This document shows positions 16,521-24,123 of a stretch of 64,000 nucleotides of DNA, in pieces. Below the pieces are notes generated by a model, which made no database searches, was not told where the DNA came from, and was given only the letters and a program-made list of their open reading frames with translations. The position numbers and the translations under genes were made by a program. Positions within the stretch are counted from its first letter, which is position 1; each line of letters opens with the position of its first letter. Source of the stretch: Vaginisenegalia massiliensis (GTDB lineage Bacteria; Bacillota; Bacilli; Lactobacillales; Aerococcaceae); contig NZ_UWPC01000003.1 of the NCBI RefSeq assembly GCF_900604935.1, forward strand, positions 124,001 to 188,000, in the 5' to 3' direction.

Positions 16521-17114
16521 GTGATAGCTAGAATCATCAAACTCTATGTGAGTTTAATGCCGGTTATTTTGGCAGGGGCCTTAAATATGTGGTTTTGTAA
16601 GCAACCCATAGCGGATCGTTGGAAGCGGTCGATAGATGGGGGGCGCTTGGCTTGGGATGGCCGTCCTTTTTTTGGTATCAATAAGACCTGGAAAGGTTTT
16701 TTCGGCATGATGATGAGTGGGGCAATCATGCAAGTGCTGTGGTCGATTATTATGAAAATTTGGCCAGCTTTGCAAACTTATAACTTTTTTGCGCCGGTTT
16801 GGACAGATAATTTAATAAATAGCGCGGTCTTAGGTTTGCTGTTAGGGTTAACTTATGCCTTATGGGAATTGCCTAATTCCTTCCTAAAGCGGCGCTTTGC
16901 GATTGTACCGGGCAAGTTGGGACGCGGGCCTGAACGTCATTTCTTCTTTGTTCTTGATCAAATTGATTCTTTATTGGGCTGTGCTTGGTTAACGTATCAA
17001 CTGACAACGGCTACTTGGTTAGATTGTTTGGGCATTGTTTTTCTCGGTGCTTTTACTCATGTTGCAGTGAATCAGGTCTTGTATCGTTGTGGTTTGCGGA
17101 ACAATCCCGTATGA
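16521..17114 (+). CDS. CarS-type CDP-lipid synthase (CDP-archaeol synthase family)
   Basis: This 197 aa integral membrane protein has about five hydrophobic segments. It shows the CarS (PF01864) pattern: DGRPFFGINKTWKGF near residues 46-60, then NSFLKRR and VLDQIDSLLG, the equivalents of the KR and DxxDS motifs of cytidylyltransferases. Members activate a lipid phosphate with CTP to a CDP-lipid; in archaea the substrate is digeranylgeranylglyceryl phosphate. In this bacterium the lipid could be phosphatidic acid or an unusual prenylated lipid. It starts with GTG after GAGGTGG and opens a six-gene operon. It is far shorter than the usual CdsA (about 260-280 aa), which should be encoded elsewhere. 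Confidence 0.75.
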   Translation: MIARIIKLYVSLMPVILAGALNMWFCKQPIADRWKRSIDGGRLAWDGRPFFGINKTWKGFFGMMMSGAIMQVLWSIIMKIWPALQTYNFFAPVWTDNLINSAVLGLLLGLTYALWELPNSFLKRRFAIVPGKLGRGPERHFFFVLDQIDSLLGCAWLTYQLTTATWLDCLGIVFLGAFTHVAVNQVLYRCGLRNNPV

Positions 17115-17132
17115 AGGTGAAGGAGGAAACGT

Positions 17133-17735
17133 ATGATTGGGGAATATGATAAATCAGTCTTTCTGACTTATTTGGGTGCGAGCTTTGCGGTGCTTGCTAT
17201 GGCTCTCGTCTTTCAGGGAAATATCCGTTTAGCCATGATGGTTTTTATTTTAGCTGGAATTTGCGATTTGTTTGATGGTCAGGTGGCCCGTCGTTGCCAG
17301 CGAACACCGGCTCAAGAAGCCTTTGGGGTGGAGATTGATTCCTTGTGTGACATGATAAGCTTTGCGGCCTTGCCTGCTTGTCTTCTGTTCAGCCAAATTA
17401 AACCTCTTGGTTTGGGGCTATTCTTGGCGATTCTTTATGTTTTAGCTGCGGTCTCTAGGTTGGCTTATTTTAATCGCAATGCTAAATCTGAGGAGCGATA
17501 CTCGTACTTTGTGGGCTTACCGGTGACTTATAGTGCGCTAGTTTTTCCGTTATCTTATTGGGTCGTGTCTTGGTTTGGGCCACACTACTTGTTTCCCACT
17601 TGGCTGACCTTGGGTCTCGTGATGCCCCTTCTATTTGTCTTGAAGGTGAAGTTACCCAAGCCTAATAAATGGGCCTATCTGTTTTTGCTGATATTAGCCG
17701 TGGTGACCTTATTCGGCTTAGGGGGACTGGCTTAG
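17133..17735 (+). CDS. pssA: CDP-alcohol phosphatidyltransferase, phosphatidylserine-synthase type
   Basis: This 200 aa membrane enzyme contains the full metal and CDP-lipid motif D45-x2-D48-G49-x2-A52-R53...G65-x3-D69-x3-D73. The DSLCDMISFAALPA stretch is typical of PssA, which swaps the CMP of a CDP-lipid for serine. The spacer between AR and G is 11 residues, longer than the classical 8 but seen in PssA-like members. It starts 18 bases after the CarS-type gene and ends directly against the decarboxylase gene, which strengthens a serine-lipid assignment. Archaetidylserine synthase belongs to the same family. Confidence 0.75.
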   Translation: MIGEYDKSVFLTYLGASFAVLAMALVFQGNIRLAMMVFILAGICDLFDGQVARRCQRTPAQEAFGVEIDSLCDMISFAALPACLLFSQIKPLGLGLFLAILYVLAAVSRLAYFNRNAKSEERYSYFVGLPVTYSALVFPLSYWVVSWFGPHYLFPTWLTLGLVMPLLFVLKVKLPKPNKWAYLFLLILAVVTLFGLGGLA

Positions 17736-18614
17736 ATGGCGAAATATTACGATCTAACTAAATCTAAGTGGGTTCAAGAACAAGCTTATCAAGACGGTTT
17801 GCTTAAACGTTTGTATGGCTCAAATCTTCTTAGAAAATTAATTTTAGCCTGGCTGGTGCGGCCTTTTTTCACTAAAGTTTATTCATGGTGGGATTACACT
17901 CCCTTATCCAAAGGGAAAATTGAGCGTTTCTGTCAAACCTATGACATAGACTTATCGTGCTATCAGGATGGACCTTATAAGACCTTTGCGGCCTTTTTTA
18001 AACGTCAATATCAAGATGATCAAATCAAACTTTGGAATTCTCAGCAAATAGGAGCGGTGGCTCAAGCCAAATTACAAGTCTATACTGTCGATGAGACTTT
18101 GTCTCTTAGAATTAAAGATCAAGATTATAGTCTAGTTGATTTACTAGTGGATGAGCCATTAGCCAATCTGTTTAGGGGAGGGATGGCCTTTCTTTATCGC
18201 TTGGGTGTGGAAGATTATCACCGTTATTTAGCCTGTGAGACTGGTCAAGTTCGCCTTCGTCGGCGCTTGGCGGGCAAATTGCATTCTGTGCGCCAATTGG
18301 CCCAAGACCACTATCCAGTCTTTAAAGAAAACGTGCGACAATATTGTTTGCTAGATACAAAAGATGGCTTTCCCGTCATTCAGATGGAAATCGGAGCCCT
18401 TTTAGTGGGTAAAATTCATAATTCTTTGTGCGCCCAGTTAGAAGCCGGACAGGAGAAGGGCTACTTTGGTTTAGGCGGGTCGGCTATTTTGGTGCTTTAT
18501 CCGGCTAAGGTGGTAGAAGTTAGTGAAGAAATCAACCGCTTGAGTCAGGCGGGTTTTGAGTGTCAAGTACAAATCGGACAAGTGATAGGAGAGAAAATAT
18601 GCTTAAACGATTAG
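17736..18614 (+). CDS. psd: Phosphatidylserine decarboxylase homologue with altered active site
   Basis: This 292 aa protein aligns by eye along its length with phosphatidylserine decarboxylase: FFTKVYSWWDYTPLSK, TFAAFFKRQ, VEDYHRY, FKENVRQY, QMEIGALLVGKI and the pyruvoyl-forming GYFGLGGSA with Ser249. Two normally conserved residues differ. The Asp of the SPxDG motif is Gln110 (AVAQAKL), and the second His of DYHRxH is Leu165 (DYHRYLAC). Ser249 and His162 remain. Self-cleavage may be altered or lost. The start abuts the pssA stop. Expected product: an ethanolamine lipid, if it is active. Confidence 0.75.
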   Translation: MAKYYDLTKSKWVQEQAYQDGLLKRLYGSNLLRKLILAWLVRPFFTKVYSWWDYTPLSKGKIERFCQTYDIDLSCYQDGPYKTFAAFFKRQYQDDQIKLWNSQQIGAVAQAKLQVYTVDETLSLRIKDQDYSLVDLLVDEPLANLFRGGMAFLYRLGVEDYHRYLACETGQVRLRRRLAGKLHSVRQLAQDHYPVFKENVRQYCLLDTKDGFPVIQMEIGALLVGKIHNSLCAQLEAGQEKGYFGLGGSAILVLYPAKVVEVSEEINRLSQAGFECQVQIGQVIGEKICLND

Positions 18615-19501
18615 CTATTTACTTTAAAGAGATGTATCCTCTGGGTCAACGTTTTGGTTTAGCGGCCCTAGTCTTTGCGGAGATTTATTTTATTTTGCTC
18701 TTGAATATGGGAATTTATCAGTTTCGTCTGGGTGTTCAAGAGTGGGTGGGTATTTTTACTATTTTTGTTTTTTTAATGATTCTGCGGATTGCGGATGATT
18801 TCAAAGATTATGAGACAGACCGACGCCTCTTTCCAGACCGCCCTTTGCCTTCTGGACGAGTTTATAAACGAGATCTGGCTTGGGCTTTAGGTTTTGTTGT
18901 CTGTCTGTCGGTATTCTTGAATGTCTGGTTAATGAATAATCAAGCTTGGTTCTTCTTCCTCTATATATATGGAACTTTGATGTCCTTGTGGTTCTTCAAG
19001 AAGGATAAAATTCAGAATTCGCTACCCTTGGCGTTGGTGACCCACAATCCGGTGATGATGGTCCTTAATTTATATACCATTTCTTTTGTTTGCTATAAGT
19101 ACGGCCTATCTATGCTTACTTGGCAGGTCTTTCTTTTGGCCTTTACCATGTATTTTCCTAGCTTAATTTGGGAAATTAGCCGTAAAATCAGAGCTCCAAA
19201 AGATGAAACAGCCTACGTCACCTATTCCAAATTATTCGGTTATCAAAAAGTTTCCCGTTTTGTTCAAATTTTAACTCTGATTGATATTGTGACGAATATC
19301 TTGTTGCTGTGGAAAATTTCGTGGTTAGGAGTTGTCGTTTTAATTCTGAATGTGTCATGGATGACTTGGCGTTTTCAACAATTCATCACCGATCCTAATC
19401 GGTTTAATCTAAAAGAGCAAGTTGAGCGCTACACTTATATTACAGAAGCAACGATGGTATTGTCCGTCGTTAGTCACCTAATAATGGAGTGGGTACATTG
19501 A
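18599..19501 (+). CDS. UbiA-family prenyltransferase
   Basis: This 300 aa protein has about eight or nine hydrophobic helices. It carries the first Asp-rich motif of UbiA enzymes as DDFKDYETD (D66-D74), followed by RPLPSG. The second region, WEISRKIRAPKDE followed by TYSKLFG, replaces the usual second Asp motif, as in some UbiA subgroups. Such enzymes transfer a prenyl chain from a diphosphate donor to an aromatic, quinone-precursor or glyceryl-phosphate acceptor. I choose ATG 18599 because AGGAGAG lies just before it. It overlaps the psd gene by 16 bases. The acceptor is unknown; none of its neighbours makes quinones. Confidence 0.75.
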   Translation: MLKRLAIYFKEMYPLGQRFGLAALVFAEIYFILLLNMGIYQFRLGVQEWVGIFTIFVFLMILRIADDFKDYETDRRLFPDRPLPSGRVYKRDLAWALGFVVCLSVFLNVWLMNNQAWFFFLYIYGTLMSLWFFKKDKIQNSLPLALVTHNPVMMVLNLYTISFVCYKYGLSMLTWQVFLLAFTMYFPSLIWEISRKIRAPKDETAYVTYSKLFGYQKVSRFVQILTLIDIVTNILLLWKISWLGVVVLILNVSWMTWRFQQFITDPNRFNLKEQVERYTYITEATMVLSVVSHLIMEWVH

Positions 19502-21987
19502 TTGAACAAGTACGAGCGGGGGATCCAAGGTTAGGATCGAAGGCACAAAATTTATTTAAGATGCAAGAGTTAGGGTTGCCAGTGCCGGCATTAGTGGCCT
19601 ATCATATAGGCTTATTTGATCAGGAAGAAGTCCAAGTTTATTTAACTGAACAGGGGCAAAAATTAGCTGCACAAACGACGCCGCTAGATGATTTGAGCCG
19701 GGAATTGGTCACACGATTCAATCAGTGGTGGCAAGCAGACTTGGACCAGGTTCAAAACCAACTCAGCAATGACCTTACTAGTGAAAAAACTTATGCCATT
19801 CGCTCATCGGCCAATGTGGAGGATGGGGCTAGCTTATCTTTTGCTGGTCAGTTTGAGTCGGTTCTTGACGTCGCCGTAGCTGATTCAGCTAGAGCCATGG
19901 GTCGGGTGGTCGTTTCTCTGTATTCACCAGCCGCTCTAGCCTATTATCAACGGAATAAAATAGAGTTAAGTCAAATTAAGATGACGGTTATTATTCAAGA
20001 ACAGGTAGCCAGTGATTATGCAGGTATCTATTTTACCGCCAACCCCCAAGGGCTTTTGAATCAAGAGGTCTTTGTTTTTGCTACTGGTGCGGGTCAAGCC
20101 ATTGTAGAAGATCGGGTCCCGACGACTCATGTCTACTATCATCCAGCGGATGATTTGACCTTGGTTGATCAAGCAGCCCAAGCGCCCTTAATGCCAAAAG
20201 CGTATCAAAAAGCACTCTTGGACTTGAGTCCTCAATTGAAAGAGACTTTTGGGCCCTATCTGGATATTGAATTTGCCTTTGCTAAGGATCAAGTCTATTT
20301 ACTGCAAGTCCGACCCATTACTAGTTTGACCGGCCAAGCGCCCGTGATTTTAGATAATAGTAATATTGTGGAATCTTATCCTGGCACGACCACTCCGTTA
20401 ACGAGTGGGTTTGCCCAAGCCGCCTATCAAGGGATTTTTACGCAACTAGCTCGCCGTATGGTCGGGGAACAAAGTTCCATCTTAACAGCTTATCAACCTA
20501 TTTTAGCTAATATGTTGGCGACCTATCGCCACCGGCTCTATTATCAAATTCAGAATTGGTATCAACTTTTGGGTTTATTACCTTTTTCTAAGCGTATTAT
20601 TCCGATTTGGCAAGATATGTTAGGTGTGACGGATCGTCGTTTGCCTGTTTTGACAGTGCGTTTGACACGTTGGCAACATCTCAAGGTTGGGTTTGCCTTA
20701 GCGAAGAATTTTTTCCGAGCGCCGGCCTTAATGCGTCAACTCAATCAGGATTTTCAACATGTGACCCGCTATTTTGCGGACCATTATCATTCTCAGGCAT
20801 CATTAGTAGAACTCAAAGACATGTTCGAAGCTATCCAAACCCAAGTATTGGATCAGTGGGATATTACTTTGATCAATGATCTATATGCCTTTATCTTTAC
20901 AGGTTTGCTACAGAAAATGCAGGCCAGTCAACCCATTCAGACTCAAATTGCGCAAATTGAACACATTGCCAGTATGGGACCAGCGATAGCGCTACAAGAC
21001 CTAGTCAATCATTTGCAAGAGTCAGGGAATGAAACTTGGCGACAACAATTATTGGTAGCCCAGACAGAGGCTGATTGGCAAGCTTTATTAGACAGTCATC
21101 ATCCTATGGCAGATCGAGTCCATGCTTTTATCGAGCAGTTTGGCGATCGGGCACCAGAAGAATTAAAATTAGAGACGCCAACTTTTCGGACGGATCCTGT
21201 TCGTCTGTTGCGCTTACTTCAAGAACGGTTGTTAAATCCAAATTTGGGTAACAACATTCCTCTGATGGAAAAACCTACAATTTCAGCGAAAGCTTTGCCT
21301 TGGTATCTGAAGCCTATCCAGAAACGCGCTTTATTAGGCATTCGTCATCGGGAAAGCTCCCGTCTCAACCGAACTCGGATCTATGGTATGATGCGAACGC
21401 TTATTTTGACAGCAGGCAAGCGTCTAGTTGAGGCAGGCCAGTTGGCTGAAGTCGGTGATGTCTTTTATCTGTCCTTAGATCAGGTCTTCGCTTGGCCAAC
21501 GACGCAAAATTTTCGGCAACAAGTTGAACGTGCTAAAGCAGCCCATCAGGCTGACCAATCTTGGCCTGCTTTTTCGCGCTTAATCTTTGACCAAGCTATC
21601 ATCCAACCAACTGCTCTAGCGGGGGCTTGGGTCAGTCAAGATGCTAATGAGGAGGGTCCTTGGCAGGGAATTGGTTGTGCCAAAGGGCGAGTAAAGGCGC
21701 CTGTTCTAGTGGTAACCGACATCCATCAGGTAACCGAGGGTCAGGGTAAGATTATCGTAACGAAAATGACAGATCCCGGTTGGGTTTATTTGCTGACGCA
21801 AGCGGTTGGCATTATTGCTGAACAAGGGTCGCTACTCTCTCATACAGCTATTATTTCACGAGAATTAGGTCTTCCTTCGGTCGTAGGAATTAAAGGAGCC
21901 ACTCAATTCTTACAGTCGGGAGACTGGGTGGAGATGGACGGGCAAACAGGCATAGTGAGGAGGGTCGACCATAGAGATGCAGATTAG
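19498..21987 (+). CDS. PEP-synthase-like dikinase, rifampin-phosphotransferase architecture
   Basis: This 829 aa protein begins with an ATP-grasp domain of the PPDK/PEP-synthase type (AIRSSANVEDGASLSFAGQ, DIEFAFAKDQVYLLQVRPIT, to about residue 275). A middle region of about 370 residues follows. It ends with the mobile phosphohistidine domain: TKMTDPGW, then EQGSLLSHTAIISREL with the catalytic His. There is no C-terminal TIM-barrel for PEP. This order matches rifampin phosphotransferase, so it probably moves a phosphate from ATP via His to a small or lipid alcohol. I prefer TTG 19498: ATGGAG is 8 bases upstream, and the codon overlaps the preceding stop as TTGA. Confidence 0.7.
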   Translation: MIEQVRAGDPRLGSKAQNLFKMQELGLPVPALVAYHIGLFDQEEVQVYLTEQGQKLAAQTTPLDDLSRELVTRFNQWWQADLDQVQNQLSNDLTSEKTYAIRSSANVEDGASLSFAGQFESVLDVAVADSARAMGRVVVSLYSPAALAYYQRNKIELSQIKMTVIIQEQVASDYAGIYFTANPQGLLNQEVFVFATGAGQAIVEDRVPTTHVYYHPADDLTLVDQAAQAPLMPKAYQKALLDLSPQLKETFGPYLDIEFAFAKDQVYLLQVRPITSLTGQAPVILDNSNIVESYPGTTTPLTSGFAQAAYQGIFTQLARRMVGEQSSILTAYQPILANMLATYRHRLYYQIQNWYQLLGLLPFSKRIIPIWQDMLGVTDRRLPVLTVRLTRWQHLKVGFALAKNFFRAPALMRQLNQDFQHVTRYFADHYHSQASLVELKDMFEAIQTQVLDQWDITLINDLYAFIFTGLLQKMQASQPIQTQIAQIEHIASMGPAIALQDLVNHLQESGNETWRQQLLVAQTEADWQALLDSHHPMADRVHAFIEQFGDRAPEELKLETPTFRTDPVRLLRLLQERLLNPNLGNNIPLMEKPTISAKALPWYLKPIQKRALLGIRHRESSRLNRTRIYGMMRTLILTAGKRLVEAGQLAEVGDVFYLSLDQVFAWPTTQNFRQQVERAKAAHQADQSWPAFSRLIFDQAIIQPTALAGAWVSQDANEEGPWQGIGCAKGRVKAPVLVVTDIHQVTEGQGKIIVTKMTDPGWVYLLTQAVGIIAEQGSLLSHTAIISRELGLPSVVGIKGATQFLQSGDWVEMDGQTGIVRRVDHRDAD

Positions 21988-23053
21988 AGTTAAAAAGGTT
22001 CTCCCCTACCAAGCGACCGAGGCGGACTTTATTGCCTTTGGCGATCAATTATATGGCTCATTGAAATTCCATCAATCTAAAGAAGAGCGAGACCAGATAC
22101 GAGAGCAACATGTCCTCAGTCGTTTATATCGCTTTCAAGCTTTTGTTGGCTATGACAATCAAGACCGAGTGGTGATTCGTGGCGCCCTGAGTCAATTGAA
22201 GGATCATCCTAGTCAAGTTTATTTGGGTTATTTTGAGTCAATAGAGGATGTCGCTGTAATGGCAGCGTTCATAGCCCAAATAAAAAAGACCGCCCGTGCT
22301 TGGGGCGGTCGGGTCATGGTGGGTCCGGTACAGGCCAGCTTTTGGTTAGGTTATCGTATGCGTTTATCCCATTTCGACCAGAAACCATTTACTGGAGAGC
22401 CTTATAATTTGGCTTATTATCCACAATTATGGGAAGAAGTAGGTTTTAAGCTCAAACATCGCTATCTGTCTAATATGTATCTATCCATACCAGATGGCCA
22501 GGATGATTATCGCCTAGCCAAGCGTTACGCTCAATTTATCCAAGCGGACTATCAGATTATTTCCCCTGAGCGACGAGATTGGGCGCGTGTGTCAGCACAA
22601 GTCTATCAGCTACTGATGCGTTTATATGCTGACTTCCCGCTTTATCATCCGATTACAGAAGCTCAGTTTAAAGCCTTGTTTGCCCCTTTGGCTTGGATTT
22701 TGGATTTCTCTATGGTGAAGCTAGCCTATAAGCATGAAAAATTAGTGGGCTTCTTTATTACCTTACCGGATTATGAAATGGACTTATATGGTGCCCTCAG
22801 TCTGAGCAAACTTTGGCGAATTTGGCGTTGTCGTCGGCGGGCTAAGCGCTATATTGTTATGTATATTGGGGTCGATCCAGAACACTTAGGTTTGGCTTCA
22901 GCCATGGGTTATCCTGTTTTTCAGGAGATAAAAAAACGAAGAGCCAGAACGGTTGGAGCTTTAATCTTAGAAGGTAAGGTAAGTGCTCACTATGTTCCGG
23001 CTCTCCAAGGAGGCCGTCATTATTATGGTTTATTTGAATTGGATTTAAGCTAA
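21977..23053 (+). CDS. GNAT-fold N-acyltransferase-like protein (YghO-like)
   Basis: This 358 aa protein has two GNAT-like halves. The middle stretch GGRVMVGPVQASFW...YYPQLWEEVGFKLKHRYLSNMY recalls the GPM/YNxxYY/GFxK pattern of YghO-like proteins. Some of those lie in bacterial sphingolipid clusters and are proposed N-acyltransferases. It overlaps the dikinase gene by 11 bases and closes the lipid operon, so acylation of the amino group of the serine or ethanolamine lipid is a reasonable guess. The family assignment rests on remembered motifs and is the least certain of the six genes. Confidence 0.5.
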   Translation: MQIRVKKVLPYQATEADFIAFGDQLYGSLKFHQSKEERDQIREQHVLSRLYRFQAFVGYDNQDRVVIRGALSQLKDHPSQVYLGYFESIEDVAVMAAFIAQIKKTARAWGGRVMVGPVQASFWLGYRMRLSHFDQKPFTGEPYNLAYYPQLWEEVGFKLKHRYLSNMYLSIPDGQDDYRLAKRYAQFIQADYQIISPERRDWARVSAQVYQLLMRLYADFPLYHPITEAQFKALFAPLAWILDFSMVKLAYKHEKLVGFFITLPDYEMDLYGALSLSKLWRIWRCRRRAKRYIVMYIGVDPEHLGLASAMGYPVFQEIKKRRARTVGALILEGKVSAHYVPALQGGRHYYGLFELDLS

Positions 23054-23072
23054 GAGTAAGTAAATCTTTCTT

Positions 23073-23396
23073 TTAGGGATGTAATGGCCGGCTCAAATCA
23101 GCCATTACTTGCTTGACTTGCCCAAAGAGTTCTGCTTGATCTAGACTTTGAATGATACTAGGACTTAAACGAACCTGGGCTAATAAATCACCTTCTTGGT
23201 TATAGCCACTGATGGTCTCTTCGCTTTGACTTCCTTTGAAGGTTCGTTTGGCAATCGGAAATTGTTCACTATAGTGGTCTAATATCTGTTGGGCCCAGTA
23301 GTCCTTCTGTTGGAGATAGTAATCGACTTGGGCGAAAGGAATGGCTTCTTGGTCAATAATTAGATGGCCTTTGGTCGTTTTGTTTGATTGAGTCAT
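23073..23396 (-). CDS. Hypothetical protein, 107 aa
   Basis: I do not recognise this protein. It is soluble, with no signal peptide or membrane segment. It is polar, with YYLQQKDYWAQQILDHYSEQF and a short C-terminal helix ending DLSRPLHP. A longer frame reaches 23450, but AAGGAGG sits 8 bases before the inner ATG at 23396, which I take as the start. It is convergent with the lipid operon, with a 19-base gap and no clear terminator between them. Confidence 0.6.
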   Translation of the reverse strand: MTQSNKTTKGHLIIDQEAIPFAQVDYYLQQKDYWAQQILDHYSEQFPIAKRTFKGSQSEETISGYNQEGDLLAQVRLSPSIIQSLDQAELFGQVKQVMADLSRPLHP

Positions 23397-23497
23397 GGCT
23401 AACGCCTCCTTATTTATTTTGATACTTTTGTTTTCTTGACTAAATTTCATTATACTATGAATATACTTAAAGGGTCGTTAACAAAAGGAGCAAAATC

Positions 23498-23638
23498 ATG
23501 CATAATAAGAGTAACCCACAGAAACAAAAAGAAGGGTCCATGGCCTTAGGTTGGGCGATTGTTTTAGGCCTATACAGTATTCCATGGGGCATCTTTCTTT
23601 CTTTAATTTTGACGAAACGAGCACAAGAACGCAAGTAA
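23498..23638 (+). CDS. Small single-span membrane protein, 46 aa
   Basis: This short frame begins MHNKSNPQKQKEG and continues with one hydrophobic helix of about 20 residues (ALGWAIVLGLYSIPWGIFLS), ending in a basic tail, KRAQERK. AAAAGGAG lies 7 bases upstream of the ATG. It runs with the next gene, whose start is 28 bases further, so the two are probably one transcript. Function unknown; similar tiny proteins often attach to membrane complexes or respond to envelope stress. Confidence 0.65.
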   Translation: MHNKSNPQKQKEGSMALGWAIVLGLYSIPWGIFLSLILTKRAQERK

Positions 23639-23666
23639 AGCGCTTTTTAGAGAGGGTGAGTAAGCT

Positions 23667-23978
23667 ATGAAACAGTTAAATACGCCAGACTCCGTAAAGG
23701 ATCGTGAACAGGAAATAACCCAATCGACGAATGAATCAAAGGCGTCAACTGGTAAAACAGTAAAACGACGAGTGGCTGAAGGGATGGCCGTTGGTCTTGG
23801 CTTGGGTTTAGTATTTGGTGCGGCTATTAATTCGTTACCAGCAGGTTTAGCTTTTGGGGTAGCCTTAGGTGCGGGTATGGAACGCAATCCAGAAGAAGAA
23901 AAACGCTTAAAGAATCGAGGCCTTTTCCGAAAGATCAGACGACAAGCTAATCGACTTTGGGATAAAATTGAGTCATAA
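23667..23978 (+). CDS. Glycine-zipper membrane protein, 103 aa
   Basis: The first 40 residues are charged and polar. They are followed by a glycine-rich hydrophobic stretch (GMAVGLGLGLVFGAAINSL, then AGLAFGVALGAGME) that reads as one or two helices packed by small residues. The C-terminus is strongly basic (RKIRRQANRLWDKIES). GAGAGGGTGAG precedes the start. I do not recognise a named family. The glycine zipper suggests a membrane-inserted or oligomeric protein. Confidence 0.6.
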   Translation: MKQLNTPDSVKDREQEITQSTNESKASTGKTVKRRVAEGMAVGLGLGLVFGAAINSLPAGLAFGVALGAGMERNPEEEKRLKNRGLFRKIRRQANRLWDKIES

Positions 23979-24046
23979 GTCTAACTGAAAAACCTTAGTA
24001 CTAGCCCTAGAAACAAACTAACGTGTCACAATAAATGGATTAATCT

Positions 24047-24094
24047 AAAGCCCTCAGGCTAGCTCGTTTTGGCGAACTAAACTGGGGGCTTTTT
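24047..24094 (+). terminator. Terminator after the glycine-zipper gene
   Basis: AAAGCCCTCAG pairs with CTGGGGGCTTT (one wobble), ending in TTTTT. It separates this short transcript from the convergent VOC gene. Confidence 0.75.
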
Positions 24095-24123
24095 GCCTAG
24101 TTATGACTTTTAGCTATGGGTGA

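Noticed and set aside
19498-21987. Genuine phosphoenolpyruvate synthase or rifampin resistance gene
   Set aside because: The PEP/pyruvate barrel is missing, which excludes PEP synthase. Lipid-operon context makes native rifampin inactivation unlikely, although the domain order matches.
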